A stretch of DNA of 64,000 nucleotides from Streptomyces roseolilacinus (GTDB taxonomy: Bacteria > Actinomycetota > Actinomycetes > Streptomycetales > Streptomycetaceae): contig NZ_BMSV01000007.1 of the NCBI RefSeq assembly GCF_014649335.1, positions 1-64,000 of the forward strand. The letters run 5' to 3'. Position numbers and translations under genes: made by a program. Shown here one piece after another: positions 15,995-24,513 of this stretch. The notes under the pieces are model-generated. The model was not told where the DNA came from. It was given only the letters and a program-made list of their open reading frames with translations, and did no database searches. How positions within the stretch are numbered: the stretch's first letter is position 1; every line of letters starts with the position of its first letter.

Positions 15995-18241
15995 TCACTC
16001 GGGGTCGTACGCGGTGCGGTCCAGGCTCGCCGTCACCTTCAGGTGCGGGTGGGACTTGGCCCACTTCCAGCCGGTCACCGTCGCGTTGATGTCGCTGACG
16101 AACACGGTGTCCACCAGGTCCAGGCGCAGCTCCGGAAGCACCCGCTGCTTGGCGATGCGGGCGAACAGCTGCGGCCTGACCTCCTTGTAGCCGCGGTTGA
16201 AGACCTTCTTGTGGAAGGCGTTGGCGACCTTCGTGTGCGCCCGCTGCACGGTCGCGACGGCCAGCTCCGGGCCGATCGCCTCGCGGTTCTTCGCGGCGAG
16301 CCGCCGCGCCCGCCGCAGCACGGCGCGGGGCGCGCGGTAGACGAGGAACCGCTCGGCGCGCGGGATGCGCAGCTTCTTCTCGGCGTCCCCGATGCTGACG
16401 ACGGGCACGCTCGGGTCGAGGTCCAGGCTCTCCCACAGGGCCGGCGACTGGGCGGTGACGAGGCTGACCTCGACGCCCTTCCCGACGAGGTGGTTGGCGA
16501 AGTCGACGATGCGCCGCGGCTTGGCCGGCGTCAGCGCCAGCACCACGGCGCGCCCGACGGGCTCGCCCGGGCGGCGGACCGGCGCCGTCGCGGCGGGCTC
16601 CTCCACCACGGCCACCTCGGCCGCACCGCCGGCCTCGGCGGCCCGGTCGTCCGGCTCGTCGACGGGGTCCGGCACGGGCGGCAGGGCGCCTCCGTACACC
16701 TCGACGAGCTGCTTGCCGACCGCCTCGCAGCCGACCCGGCCCTCCAGCACCTCGCGGGCCGCCGGCAGGTCCAGGTCGCCGGCGCGGTCGCGCAGCTCCC
16801 GGTACGCGTCCACGATGACCTGCGGGTCGTCGCTGACGTCCATGAGCGCCCCGGCCACCGTCTCGATGCCGGCCATCGTCTCGTCGGGGCCGCCGCTGCG
16901 GGTGGCGAGCACGGGGAGCCCGGACGCGATCGCCTCGACGACCGTCATCCCGAAGGTCTCCTGCTTGCTGGCGTGTACGAGCAGGTCGTACTCGTGCATC
17001 AGCGGGCCCACGGCCTCCGGGGCGACCGGCGGCAGGACGCGGAAGCGGTCGCCCAGGCCGAGCTCGGCGCCGCGGGCGCGCAGCTCCTCCTCCAGGGGGC
17101 CGTGCCCGACCATCGTGAGCGTGGCGCGCGGCTCCTCCGCGGCGACCAGCGCGAACGCCTCCAGCAGCTCCTTGACGCCCTTCGGCTGGACGAGCCGGCC
17201 GAGGTACAGCCAGCGCAGCAGCTCGGGCGAGCGCTCCGGGCCGGGGGTGAAGCGGTCCAGGGCGATCGCGTTGGGCACGACGCCGATCTTGTCCGCGTAC
17301 TGCGGGAAGCGCTTCACGACCCGCTCGCGCAGCGCGGCGCTGACGCACAGGAACGCGTCGGCGCGCTCCAGCACCTGCTCGTAGAGGCGCGCGGCGGGGG
17401 CCTGCGAGAAGACCCGGTCGAGGAACGAGGAGTGCTCGGTCACCACGACGCGGGCGTCGGGGCGGGCCAGCCGGGTGGCCAGGACACCGCCGTAGATGCC
17501 GGTGTGGGCGTGGACGACCGGCGCCTCGATCCGCCCGGTGGGCAGGGCGCTCTCCAGCGCCTTCGCCTGGGCCTCGACCCAGGGGGCGTAGTTCCTGCGG
17601 GCGATCAGCGGCACGGGGACGCGGACGACGGTCGCCTCGTCGGTGTCCAGGACGTGGCCGAGGGCGCCGCGCTCCCGCAGGCGGTCGACGGTCACCCGGA
17701 TCGCGTCGTTGAGCGGGGCGGACGCGCGGCCGGACCAGTCCTCGGTGTGGAACACGGTCACGCGGTCGTAGGTGCCCGCGACGGCGGCGGTCGCCGCCTG
17801 CACGAACGACCCGGCGTAGGGGTTGTTCGGCGACGGGTACCAGGGGGTGAGGACGGCCAGGTCGGCGGGCTCCACGACGCGTCCGGCGCCGTGCGGCTCC
17901 AGCGTCAGCGTGATGCCCGGCCGGCGGCGCTTCGCGATCCACGCGACGGGCAGCGCCTGGGCGTCACCGGCGACGACGGTGTCCGCCTGGGCGAACGGTC
18001 CCGACTTGGCGGCGGCCAGCTTCTTGGCGGAACCCCAGGCGGTGCCGTCCTTGTCCGGGGCGACGCGGACGACCTCGACGCCGTCCAGCCGGCCCAGTTC
18101 CTCCAGGGCCTCGCGCCACTCGGGGGCGTCCAGCACGACCAGGGAGACCCGGGACCCCGAGGAGGCGAGCTCCTTCACCTGCTCGCGTGTCGCCCGTACT
18201 CGGTATGTGCCAAGCGCGAGATAGAGCACGTGGCTGTTCAT
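15995..18241 (-). CDS. three-part glycosyltransferase: Rossmann-like N-domain, GT4 core, C-terminal partner domain
   Basis: 748 aa, about twice a normal GT4. Residues 1-125 start with VLYLALGTYRVRATREQ, a Rossmann-like opening resembling that of the 192-aa protein at 13841. Residues 130-520 are a GT4: LTPWYPSPNNPYAGSFVQA, VTEHSSFLDRVF, LYLGRLVQPKGV and ETFGMTVVE. An acidic Pro/Ala/Val linker (about 520-560) leads to residues 563-748, homologous to the whole 192-aa protein. It is therefore a fused version of the neighbouring two-gene unit 12626-14419. ATG 18241 has GAAGGGA upstream. It is in the same direction as the acetyltransferase gene 141 bases upstream, probably one transcript. The substrate is unknown. 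Confidence 0.87.
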   Translation of the reverse strand: MNSHVLYLALGTYRVRATREQVKELASSGSRVSLVVLDAPEWREALEELGRLDGVEVVRVAPDKDGTAWGSAKKLAAAKSGPFAQADTVVAGDAQALPVAWIAKRRRPGITLTLEPHGAGRVVEPADLAVLTPWYPSPNNPYAGSFVQAATAAVAGTYDRVTVFHTEDWSGRASAPLNDAIRVTVDRLRERGALGHVLDTDEATVVRVPVPLIARRNYAPWVEAQAKALESALPTGRIEAPVVHAHTGIYGGVLATRLARPDARVVVTEHSSFLDRVFSQAPAARLYEQVLERADAFLCVSAALRERVVKRFPQYADKIGVVPNAIALDRFTPGPERSPELLRWLYLGRLVQPKGVKELLEAFALVAAEEPRATLTMVGHGPLEEELRARGAELGLGDRFRVLPPVAPEAVGPLMHEYDLLVHASKQETFGMTVVEAIASGLPVLATRSGGPDETMAGIETVAGALMDVSDDPQVIVDAYRELRDRAGDLDLPAAREVLEGRVGCEAVGKQLVEVYGGALPPVPDPVDEPDDRAAEAGGAAEVAVVEEPAATAPVRRPGEPVGRAVVLALTPAKPRRIVDFANHLVGKGVEVSLVTAQSPALWESLDLDPSVPVVSIGDAEKKLRIPRAERFLVYRAPRAVLRRARRLAAKNREAIGPELAVATVQRAHTKVANAFHKKVFNRGYKEVRPQLFARIAKQRVLPELRLDLVDTVFVSDINATVTGWKWAKSHPHLKVTASLDRTAYDPE

Positions 18242-18382
18242 CTGGATCCCTTCGCCCTTTCACCTGCACGCCGCGCACCCGTGGGGCGGAAGCGTCCCAC
18301 GGGGTTCGGTACGGAGATACGGCGCGGCGGCACCACCCTACCGAAGGGGGTGCCCCCTCCCGGCACGCGGCCGGGGCCGTCG

Positions 18383-18985
18383 TCAGCCCTCGTGCTCGAC
18401 GAGGACGCCGTCCTTCTCCCGGTGGAGGGCACCGGTCTGCGGGCACTCCCACACGCCCTCCTCGCCGGCCCGCTCGACCAGCCGGACACCGGCCTTGCCG
18501 ACCCAGCCGATCTGCCGCGCGGGGACACCGACGACCAGCGCGAAGTCCGGTACGTCCCGCGTGACGACGGCACCCGCGGCGACCATCGCCCAGCGGCCGA
18601 CGCGCACCGGCGCGACACACACGGAACGGGCGCCCAGCGACGCGCCCTCGGCGACCTTGACGCCGACGGCCTCCCAGTCGCCGCCGCGCTTCTGCTTGCC
18701 CTCGGGGTCGACGGAGCGCGGGTTGTGGTCGTTGGTGAGCACGACGGCGGGCCCGACGAACACGCCGTCGCCCAGTTCGGCGGGCTCGTAGACGAGCGCG
18801 TAGTTCTGCAGCTTGACGTTGTCGCCGATCCTGACGCCCGTGCCGACGTACGCGCCGCGTCCGACCACGCAGCCCTCCCCGAGCCGGGCGTCCTCACGGA
18901 TCTGCGCGAGCTCCCAGACGCTGCTCCCGGCCCCGATCTCGGCGGTCTCGTGGACCTGGGCGGTGGGCTGGACCCTGTAGTTCAC
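18383..18985 (-). CDS. left-handed beta-helix acyltransferase, WbpD-like sugar N-acetyltransferase
   Basis: 200-aa hexapeptide-repeat enzyme. Repeats run from AEIGAGSSVWELAQIREDARLG through GVRIGDNVKLQNYALVYEPAELG to VGRWAMVAAGAVVTRDVPD. The catalytic-type segment LTNDHNPRS and the C-terminal GVPARQIGWVGKAGVRL closely resemble WbpD-type UDP-2-acetamido-3-amino-2,3-dideoxyglucuronate 3-N-acetyltransferases. It would acetylate the 3-amino group made by the aminotransferase at 3856, using acetyl-CoA in the cytosol. GTG 18985 has only a weak ribosome site; TATGCT at 19033-19028 (minus) is a -10 candidate. General sugar acetyltransferases are the alternative. Confidence 0.88.
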   Translation of the reverse strand: MNYRVQPTAQVHETAEIGAGSSVWELAQIREDARLGEGCVVGRGAYVGTGVRIGDNVKLQNYALVYEPAELGDGVFVGPAVVLTNDHNPRSVDPEGKQKRGGDWEAVGVKVAEGASLGARSVCVAPVRVGRWAMVAAGAVVTRDVPDFALVVGVPARQIGWVGKAGVRLVERAGEEGVWECPQTGALHREKDGVLVEHEG

Positions 18986-19066
18986 TCTGCTGTCTCTTTC
19001 GGGGGACGGCGGAAGTCTTCGCGCCCGAGCATACGCGGGCGGCCCCGCCCCGCCGCGCGCGGCGGG

Positions 19067-19150
19067 TCAGGGGGAGTGCGGCCAGACGAGCATCAGGTAC
19101 ACGCCGTACGCGGTGGACACGCCGACGGCCGCGCCGAGCAGCGTGTACAT
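19067..19150 (-). other. possible 27-aa single-span membrane peptide
   Basis: ATG-initiated frame encoding MYTLLGAAVGVSTAYGVYLMLVWPHSP, one hydrophobic helix. There is no good ribosome site and no homology is known to me. It is the only gene-like item in the 917-bp stretch 18986-19902 apart from the repeats and rplU promoter noted separately. Confidence 0.2.
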
Positions 19151-19557
19151 GGTCGGGGGCCGCGTCACGGCAGGGAAGGGGACGGACGCACAGGGGCCCG
19201 GGAAGCCGGGAGCCGGGAGGCCGGGGTGCGGCATACATAGAGAGCAGTACTCGTCCGCCGTCGCCGCCGGTCCGGGCGGCCCGACGGCCGAGTCGGGCTC
19301 CCCCGGGCCCTCCCGCCGGCGGACGGCCGGGCGGGGTGCCGACCGCGGGAAGGGCGCCGGGAGGTGAAGGGGAGGGAAGCGGCCGGCGCGATGGCGGACT
19401 CCCGGGGGCGGCGCTGCGTCCTCGGCGGCGGCCCGCCCGCCCCGAGCGGAGCGCTCCTCTCTGTCACCGGTGGCGTCGGGGCGCCCGAGGCGCCCCGCGT
19501 ACGGGTGGCGCCGTCCGGCCGGAAGGGCGGACGCGCGTCCACGGTGCCGCCGGCCGC

Positions 19558-19600
19558 CGTGACGGGGGAGGCGTGACGGGGGAGGGCGTGACAGGGGAGC
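19558..19600 (+). repeat. three tandem 14-15-bp repeats upstream of rplU
   Basis: CGTGACGGGGGAGG units at 19558, 19572 and 19587, the last with two changes. They lie about 120 bp upstream of the rplU -35 box. They could bind a regulator or be incidental G-rich repeats. Confidence 0.6.
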
Positions 19601-19716
19601 GGGAGCGCGGACACCGTTCCGTGGTCTTCCCGGCGGGCTCGCCGGGCCCTTCCCCGCCACCTCCGCCGCCCCGGTCGGGGGCCCCGCGCCCGCCCCGCCG
19701 CCCGCCCCGTCTCGGT

Positions 19717-19745
19717 TTGACCGGCCCGGCGGGGCGCCCTAGTCT
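19717..19745 (+). promoter_or_regulatory. rplU-rpmA promoter
   Basis: TTGACC (19717-19722), 17-bp spacer, TAGTCT (19740-19745): a near-ideal housekeeping sigma (HrdB-type) promoter. It predicts transcription from about 19752. Confidence 0.8.
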
Positions 19746-19751
19746 TGACCG

Positions 19752-19902
19752 TCGGCGTGTTTCCATGCGCGCCAGCTCCTGAGCACCTTCCCTCCCGGCC
19801 CAGGTCGGGGGAGGCCGTTCCGACCATCCGGTCCAGTCGCGGGTCCTGCCCGCGCGGGCGGCTGGCGTCAGGGGTTTCCGTATCGAGCGAGGAGAGATCC
19901 GC
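19752..19902 (+). promoter_or_regulatory. structured 5' leader of rplU
   Basis: About 150 nt of untranslated leader containing CCTCCCG...CGGGGGAGG and the palindrome GCCCGCGCGGGC before the ribosome site GAGGAGAG. Long leaders of this kind often carry autoregulatory protein-binding sites. No specific Rfam motif is claimed. Confidence 0.45.
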
Positions 19903-20223
19903 GTGTACGCCATCGTGCGCAGCGGTGGTCGCCAGCACAAGGTTGCTGTCGGCGACATCGTTGAGGTTGACAAGATTTCCACTGCCAAGGTTGGCGACAC
20001 GGTCGAGCTCTCGACCCTGCTCGTTGTCGACGGCGACTCCGTGACCAGCGACCCGTGGGTCCTGGCCGGGATCAAGGTCCAGGCCGAGATCGTGGACCAC
20101 CACAAGGGCGCCAAGATCGACATCCTGCGCTACAAGAACAAGACCGGCTACCGCCGTCGTCAGGGCCACCGCCAGCAGTACACGGCGATCAAGGTCACGG
20201 CGATCCCGACGGCCGCGAAGTAA
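19903..20223 (+). CDS. rplU: 50S ribosomal protein L21
   Basis: 106-aa large-subunit protein that contacts 23S rRNA. The sequence is canonical: MYAIVRSGGRQHKVAVGD at the start, YKNKTGYRRRQGHRQ rRNA-binding loop and the TAIKVTAI C-terminus. GTG 19903 has GAGGAGAG six bases upstream. It is 14 bases from rpmA, with obg next, the standard bacterial order. The strong promoter at 19717 serves it. Confidence 0.98.
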   Translation: MYAIVRSGGRQHKVAVGDIVEVDKISTAKVGDTVELSTLLVVDGDSVTSDPWVLAGIKVQAEIVDHHKGAKIDILRYKNKTGYRRRQGHRQQYTAIKVTAIPTAAK

Positions 20224-20237
20224 GGGACTGAGGAGAC

Positions 20238-20492
20238 ATGGCACACAAGAAGGGCGCATCGTCCACCCGGAACGGTCGCGACTCCAACGCTCAGCGGCTC
20301 GGCGTGAAGCGCTTCGGCGGTCAGGTCGTCAACGCCGGTGAGATCCTGGTCCGCCAGCGCGGCACCCACTTCCACCCGGGCGCGGGCGTCGGCCGTGGCG
20401 GCGACGACACGCTGTTCGCGCTGCAGGCCGGCTCGGTGCAGTTCGGCACCTTCCGCGGTCGCAAGGTCGTGAACATCGTCCCGGTCGCCTGA
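20238..20492 (+). CDS. rpmA: 50S ribosomal protein L27
   Basis: 84-aa protein whose N-terminal tail reaches the peptidyl transferase centre. It begins directly with MAHKKGASSTRNGRDS, so there is no cleavable N-terminal extension like that of Firmicutes. Internal signature RQRGTHFHPGAGVGRG is intact. It follows rplU in one transcript; a three-part hairpin follows before obg. Confidence 0.98.
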   Translation: MAHKKGASSTRNGRDSNAQRLGVKRFGGQVVNAGEILVRQRGTHFHPGAGVGRGGDDTLFALQAGSVQFGTFRGRKVVNIVPVA

Positions 20493-20508
20493 TCGGACGC
20501 TTCGCAAG

Positions 20509-20559
20509 GGCGGGCCTCTCCTCCCGTACGGTGTACGCCGTGCGGGAAGAGGGTCCGCC
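20509..20559 (+). terminator. partial terminator/attenuator between rpmA and obg
   Basis: A long hairpin with three paired blocks (GGCGG/CCGCC, CCTCT/AGAGG, CCCGTACGG/CCGTGCGGG) and single-base bulges is followed by TTTCGCTTGTT. It probably lowers obg expression relative to the ribosomal proteins. Confidence 0.7.
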
Positions 20560-20626
20560 TTTCGCTTGTTACAGCTGAGACACCTCGTACGTTTTCCTTT
20601 TTCCGCACCGCTGGAGGCACCCCACC

Positions 20627-22063
20627 ATGACCACCTTCGTGGACCGCGTCGAGCTGCACGTCGCCGCGGGTAACGGAGGCCACGGCTGTGCCTCCGTCCA
20701 CCGGGAGAAGTTCAAGCCGCTCGGCGGCCCCGACGGCGGCAACGGCGGACGCGGCGGCGACGTGATCCTCGTCGTCGACCAGTCCGTGACCACGCTGCTG
20801 GACTACCACCACTCCCCGCACCGCAAGGCGACCAACGGCAAGCCCGGCGAGGGCGGCAACCGCTCCGGCAAGGACGGCCAGGACCTGGTCCTCCCCGTGC
20901 CGGACGGCACGGTCGTCCTCGACCGGAACGGCGAGGTCCTCGCCGACCTGGTCGGCCACGGCACCCGGTACGTGGCGGCGCAGGGCGGCCGCGGCGGCCT
21001 CGGCAACGCCGCGCTGGCCTCGGCCCGCCGCAAGGCGCCCGGCTTCGCGCTGCTGGGCGAGCCCGGAGACCTCCAGGACATCGTCCTGGAGCTGAAGACC
21101 GTCGCCGACGTGGCGCTGGTCGGCTACCCGAGCGCGGGCAAGTCCTCGCTGATCTCCGTGCTCTCCGCGGCGAAGCCGAAGATCGCGGACTACCCGTTCA
21201 CCACCCTCGTGCCGAACCTCGGCGTCGTCACCGCCGGCTCCACCGTCTACACGATCGCCGACGTCCCCGGTCTCATCCCCGGCGCCAGCCAGGGCAAGGG
21301 CCTCGGCCTGGAGTTCCTGCGCCACGTCGAGCGGTGCAGCGTCCTCGTGCACGTCCTGGACACGGCGACGCTGGAGTCCCAGCGCGACCCGCTGTCCGAC
21401 CTGGACGTCATCGAGGAGGAGCTGCGCCAGTACGGCGGGCTCGACGACCGGCCCCGCGTCGTCGTCCTCAACAAGACCGACATCCCCGACGGCAAGGACC
21501 TCGCCGACATGGTCCGCCCCGACCTGGAGGCCCGCGGCTACCGCGTCTTCGAGGTGTCGGCCGTCGCCCACCAGGGCCTGAAGGAGCTGTCGTACGCGCT
21601 CGCGGAGATCGTCGCGCAGGCGCGCGCCGCGAAGCCGAAGGAGGAGGCGACCCGGATCGTCATCCGCCCGAAGGCCGTCGACGACAGCGGCTTCACCGTC
21701 ACCAGGGAAGAGGACGGGCTGTACCGGGTGCGCGGCGAGAAGCCGGAGCGCTGGGTCCGTCAGACCGACTTCAACAACGACGAGGCCGTCGGCTACCTCG
21801 CCGACCGCCTCAACCGCCTCGGGGTCGAGGAGGAGCTGATGAAGGCCGGAGCCCGCGCGGGCGACGGCGTGGCCATCGGCTCCGAGGACAACGCGGTCGT
21901 CTTCGACTGGGAGCCCACCATGATGGCGGGCGCCGAGATGCTCGGCCGCCGCGGCGAGGACCACCGCCTGGAGGCCCCGCGGCCCGCCGCCCAGCGCCGC
22001 AAGGACCGCCAGGCGGAGCGGGACGAGGCGGAGCGCGAGTACGACGAGTTCGACCCCTTCTGA
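20627..22063 (+). CDS. obg: Obg/CgtA GTPase
   Basis: 478-aa GTPase in 50S assembly and stress/differentiation control. Domains in order: glycine-rich Obg fold (residues 1-158, VDRVELHVAAGNGGHGC), G domain with GYPSAGKSS P-loop, switch region DYPFTTLVPNLGV, DVPG and NKTD, then the OCT domain (FTVTREEDGLYRVRGEKPERWV), and an acidic, charged tail (ERDEAEREYDEFDPF). In S. coelicolor Obg influences aerial mycelium formation. The ATG follows GGAGG in the 134-bp gap after rpmA. Confidence 0.98.
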   Translation: MTTFVDRVELHVAAGNGGHGCASVHREKFKPLGGPDGGNGGRGGDVILVVDQSVTTLLDYHHSPHRKATNGKPGEGGNRSGKDGQDLVLPVPDGTVVLDRNGEVLADLVGHGTRYVAAQGGRGGLGNAALASARRKAPGFALLGEPGDLQDIVLELKTVADVALVGYPSAGKSSLISVLSAAKPKIADYPFTTLVPNLGVVTAGSTVYTIADVPGLIPGASQGKGLGLEFLRHVERCSVLVHVLDTATLESQRDPLSDLDVIEEELRQYGGLDDRPRVVVLNKTDIPDGKDLADMVRPDLEARGYRVFEVSAVAHQGLKELSYALAEIVAQARAAKPKEEATRIVIRPKAVDDSGFTVTREEDGLYRVRGEKPERWVRQTDFNNDEAVGYLADRLNRLGVEEELMKAGARAGDGVAIGSEDNAVVFDWEPTMMAGAEMLGRRGEDHRLEAPRPAAQRRKDRQAERDEAEREYDEFDPF

Positions 22064-22116
22064 TCCCGCCCCCCTTCCTGACGATGCGTCAGGAGTGGCC
22101 GGTTTCGGAGGACTTC

Positions 22117-22145
22117 GGCGGGGCCGCTGCACGCGCGGCCCCGCC
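22117..22145 (+). terminator. obg terminator
   Basis: Perfect 11-bp stem (GGCGGGGCCGC and complement) with a 7-nt loop. A smaller 8-bp hairpin (TCCTGACG/CGTCAGGA) precedes it at 22076-22094. Confidence 0.8.
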
Positions 22146-22305
22146 GTCGTGTGCCCGGCCGGCACGTCCCGGCCGGACACGCGGCGACGGCGGGGAACGG
22201 CTCCCGCCCACCCGCCCTCGCGTCCGCACAACCTTTCGCGTTCCGTCACCGTCTACTTTTCGGGCGGCCGCGCAGCGCGCCCTCACGCACACACATGGGG
22301 CACCG

Positions 22306-24471
22306 GTGAAGATCTCTTTCCTCATCCACACCGTCTACGGGATCGGCGGCACCATCCGCACGACGCTCAACCTCGCCGAGGAGCTCGCGGACCGGCACGA
22401 GGTCGAGATCGTCTCCGTCTTCCGCCACCGTGACGCCCCCCTGTTCACGATCGACCCGCGCATCACCGTCGTTCCCCTGGTCGACACCCGGCCGAAGTCC
22501 CCGACCTGCGAGAAGGACCACCCCGACCAGCTGGCGCCGGCCGCGTGCTTCCCCCGTGCCGAGGCGCGCTACAAGGAGTACGGCAGGCTCACCGACGAGC
22601 GGGTCCGCGCCCACTACGCGCGCTCCGACGCCGACGTGGTGATCGGCACCCGCCCCGGCCTGGTCGCGTACGTCGCGCAGTTCGCCCCCGAGGGCGCCGT
22701 GCTCATCGGCCAGGAGCACATGACGTACCACCACCACAAGCCGGCGCTGCGCGAGGAGATGAGGCCCCACCTGGAGGCCCTCGACGCCTTCGTGACCGTT
22801 TCCGAGGGCGACGCGGCGGTGTGGCGGGAGCACATGGACCTGCCCGGCACCCGGGTGCTGTGCATCCCCAACAGCGTCCCCGAACCCGTGGTCGCCCCCT
22901 CCGACCGGTCCGGCACGACCGTCGTCGCCGCCGGGCGGCTCTCCGCGGAGAAGCAGTACGACGTGCTGATCAGGGCGTTCGCGAAGGTCGTCGCCGTACG
23001 GCCGGAGTGGACGCTGCGCATCTACGGCTGGGGCACCGAGCGGGAGAAGCTGCGGCGGTGCGTCGAGACCCTCGGCCTGCACGACAGCGTCCTCCTCATG
23101 GGCCCGCGCTCGCCCATCGAGCCCGAGTGGGTCAAGGGCGCCATCGCCGCGTCCACCTCGCGGCACGAGTCCTTCGGCATGACCCTCGTCGAGTCGATGC
23201 GCTGCGGTGTCCCCATGGTCAGCACGGACTGCGACTACGGCCCCCGCGAGATCATCGAGGACGGCGAGGACGGCCTGCTCGTACCGGTCGGGGACGCCGA
23301 CGCCGTGGCCGCCGCGCTGCTGCGGCTGATCGACGACGAGGGACTGCGCCACCGGATGGGCGAGGCGGCCCTGCGCAACGCGCGCCGCTTCGACCCGTCG
23401 GCCGTCGCCGAGCGGTACGCCGACCTCTTCGCGGAGCTGGGCGCCGGGGCCCGCACCCGCGTGGGCGCGGGGGCGCGCGACGGCAGCGCCCGGTCCGGCG
23501 GCGCCGTACGCGCACAAGCCGTACGCGCACAAGCCGGGCACGTACGAGCCGCGCACGCCCAAGCCGGGCACGCGCCGCAGGACGTCCCGCCCGGCGGGCG
23601 GGACGAGGACGGGTTCGAGCCCGTCGCCGACTGCGTCGCGCGGGAGGACGGCTCGCTCGCCGTCACCCTGCTCTCCCCGCCCGCCGCGGCCCCCGGGTAC
23701 GAGGGCCTGCGCCTCGTCGCCGTGCTGCAGGGCCGCGAGCCGGTGGAGCGCGCGTACCCCTTCCGGCCCGACGGCACCCTCACCCTCCCCGCCGACGAGG
23801 ACCTCCCGGAGGGCAACTGGGTGTGCCACGTCGAGCAGTCCGCCACCGGCGTCCGCGTCCCGCTCGCCGCGCGCTCCGTGGACCAGCGCGGCGCGCTGCG
23901 CCCCGCCGACCGGCTCGGCCCCGGCGACGGGGTGCGCCACCTCGTCCCGTACCGGCGTCCGCCGCACCACCTGCTGGAGCTGCGCTCCTGGGTGCGGGCC
24001 GTGCACGCGGAGGCGGGCGGCATCGGGCTCACCGACGACCACGTCACCGTGACCGGCCGGCTCGTCGGCCCGGTCGACGAGCCGGTGGAGCCGCCCGAGC
24101 TCGTCCTGCGCCGCTACGACAGCCACGAGGAGGTCGCCGTCGCCGGCACGTGGCTGCCCGGCCGCCGCTTCCGCGTCACCCTGCCGTGGGAGGAGCTGGC
24201 CGGGCGGCGCCGGCGCGAGCAGGACACCTGGGCGCTGTGGCTGCGGTACGCCCCCGACCGGGCGCCGGTGAAGGTCGCCCGGCTGCTCGACGACGTGGTG
24301 GCCAAGGCGGACGTCTTCGCCTACCGGACCGTACGGCGGCACAAGCGGCGACCGCTGCTGCCGCTGCGACGGGTGGTGCGTGCGGTGCGCAGGCGGCCGC
24401 AGCTGATGGTGGAGCTCACGCTCCGTCACGACGGCCACAACGCCCTCTACGTCCGGGTCACCGGCGCGTGA
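22306..24471 (+). CDS. GT4 glycosyltransferase with C-terminal beta-rich domain
   Basis: 721 aa. Residues 1-375 are a GT4 enzyme: KISFLIHTVYGIGGTIRTTLNLAEEL, VAAGRLSAEKQYDVLIRAF and HESFGMTLVE with the E-x7-E pair. Then a repeat-encoded Ala/Gly/Arg/Gln/His linker (about 395-425) joins a beta-rich region (about 430-680) and a basic C-terminus (RRHKRRPLLPLRRVVRAVRRRP). The layout parallels the GT2 at 6000 and teichoic acid transferases with accessory domains. GTG 22306 has GGGG just upstream. The IGGTIRTTLN opening is common to actinobacterial GT4 enzymes at teichoic acid loci. It sits between obg and the CDP-ribitol-type gene, so a sugar donor to a polyol-phosphate chain is a reasonable inference. 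Confidence 0.87.
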   Translation: MKISFLIHTVYGIGGTIRTTLNLAEELADRHEVEIVSVFRHRDAPLFTIDPRITVVPLVDTRPKSPTCEKDHPDQLAPAACFPRAEARYKEYGRLTDERVRAHYARSDADVVIGTRPGLVAYVAQFAPEGAVLIGQEHMTYHHHKPALREEMRPHLEALDAFVTVSEGDAAVWREHMDLPGTRVLCIPNSVPEPVVAPSDRSGTTVVAAGRLSAEKQYDVLIRAFAKVVAVRPEWTLRIYGWGTEREKLRRCVETLGLHDSVLLMGPRSPIEPEWVKGAIAASTSRHESFGMTLVESMRCGVPMVSTDCDYGPREIIEDGEDGLLVPVGDADAVAAALLRLIDDEGLRHRMGEAALRNARRFDPSAVAERYADLFAELGAGARTRVGAGARDGSARSGGAVRAQAVRAQAGHVRAAHAQAGHAPQDVPPGGRDEDGFEPVADCVAREDGSLAVTLLSPPAAAPGYEGLRLVAVLQGREPVERAYPFRPDGTLTLPADEDLPEGNWVCHVEQSATGVRVPLAARSVDQRGALRPADRLGPGDGVRHLVPYRRPPHHLLELRSWVRAVHAEAGGIGLTDDHVTVTGRLVGPVDEPVEPPELVLRRYDSHEEVAVAGTWLPGRRFRVTLPWEELAGRRRREQDTWALWLRYAPDRAPVKVARLLDDVVAKADVFAYRTVRRHKRRPLLPLRRVVRAVRRRPQLMVELTLRHDGHNALYVRVTGA
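23503..23575 (+). repeat. short tandem repeats encoding the glycosyltransferase linker
   Basis: GCCGTACGCGCACAA occurs twice in tandem (23503-23532), followed by two GCCGGGCACG units with degenerate spacers. It encodes AVRAQAVRAQAGHVRAAHAQAGHA, a likely length-variable linker. Confidence 0.75.
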
Positions 24472-24476
24472 CCCGC

Positions 24477-24513
24477 CACCCCCGCGGAGCCGGCGGGAAA
24501 GGGAGCGGGGGTG
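24477..24513 (+). terminator. hairpin after the GT4 gene
   Basis: CACCCCCGC pairs with GCGGGGGTG (9 bp) across a 19-nt loop. A further small hairpin (CGTCCCGC, CTT loop, GCGGGACG) lies at 24672-24690 before the next gene and may be regulatory. Confidence 0.55.

Noticed and set aside
16043..19240. 1065-aa plus-strand frame opposite the fused glycosyltransferase
   Set aside because: No motifs; the minus strand carries GT4 and acetyltransferase signatures.
19165..20259. long minus-strand frame across the rplU promoter and rplU
   Set aside because: Antisense to a certain ribosomal protein and low complexity elsewhere.
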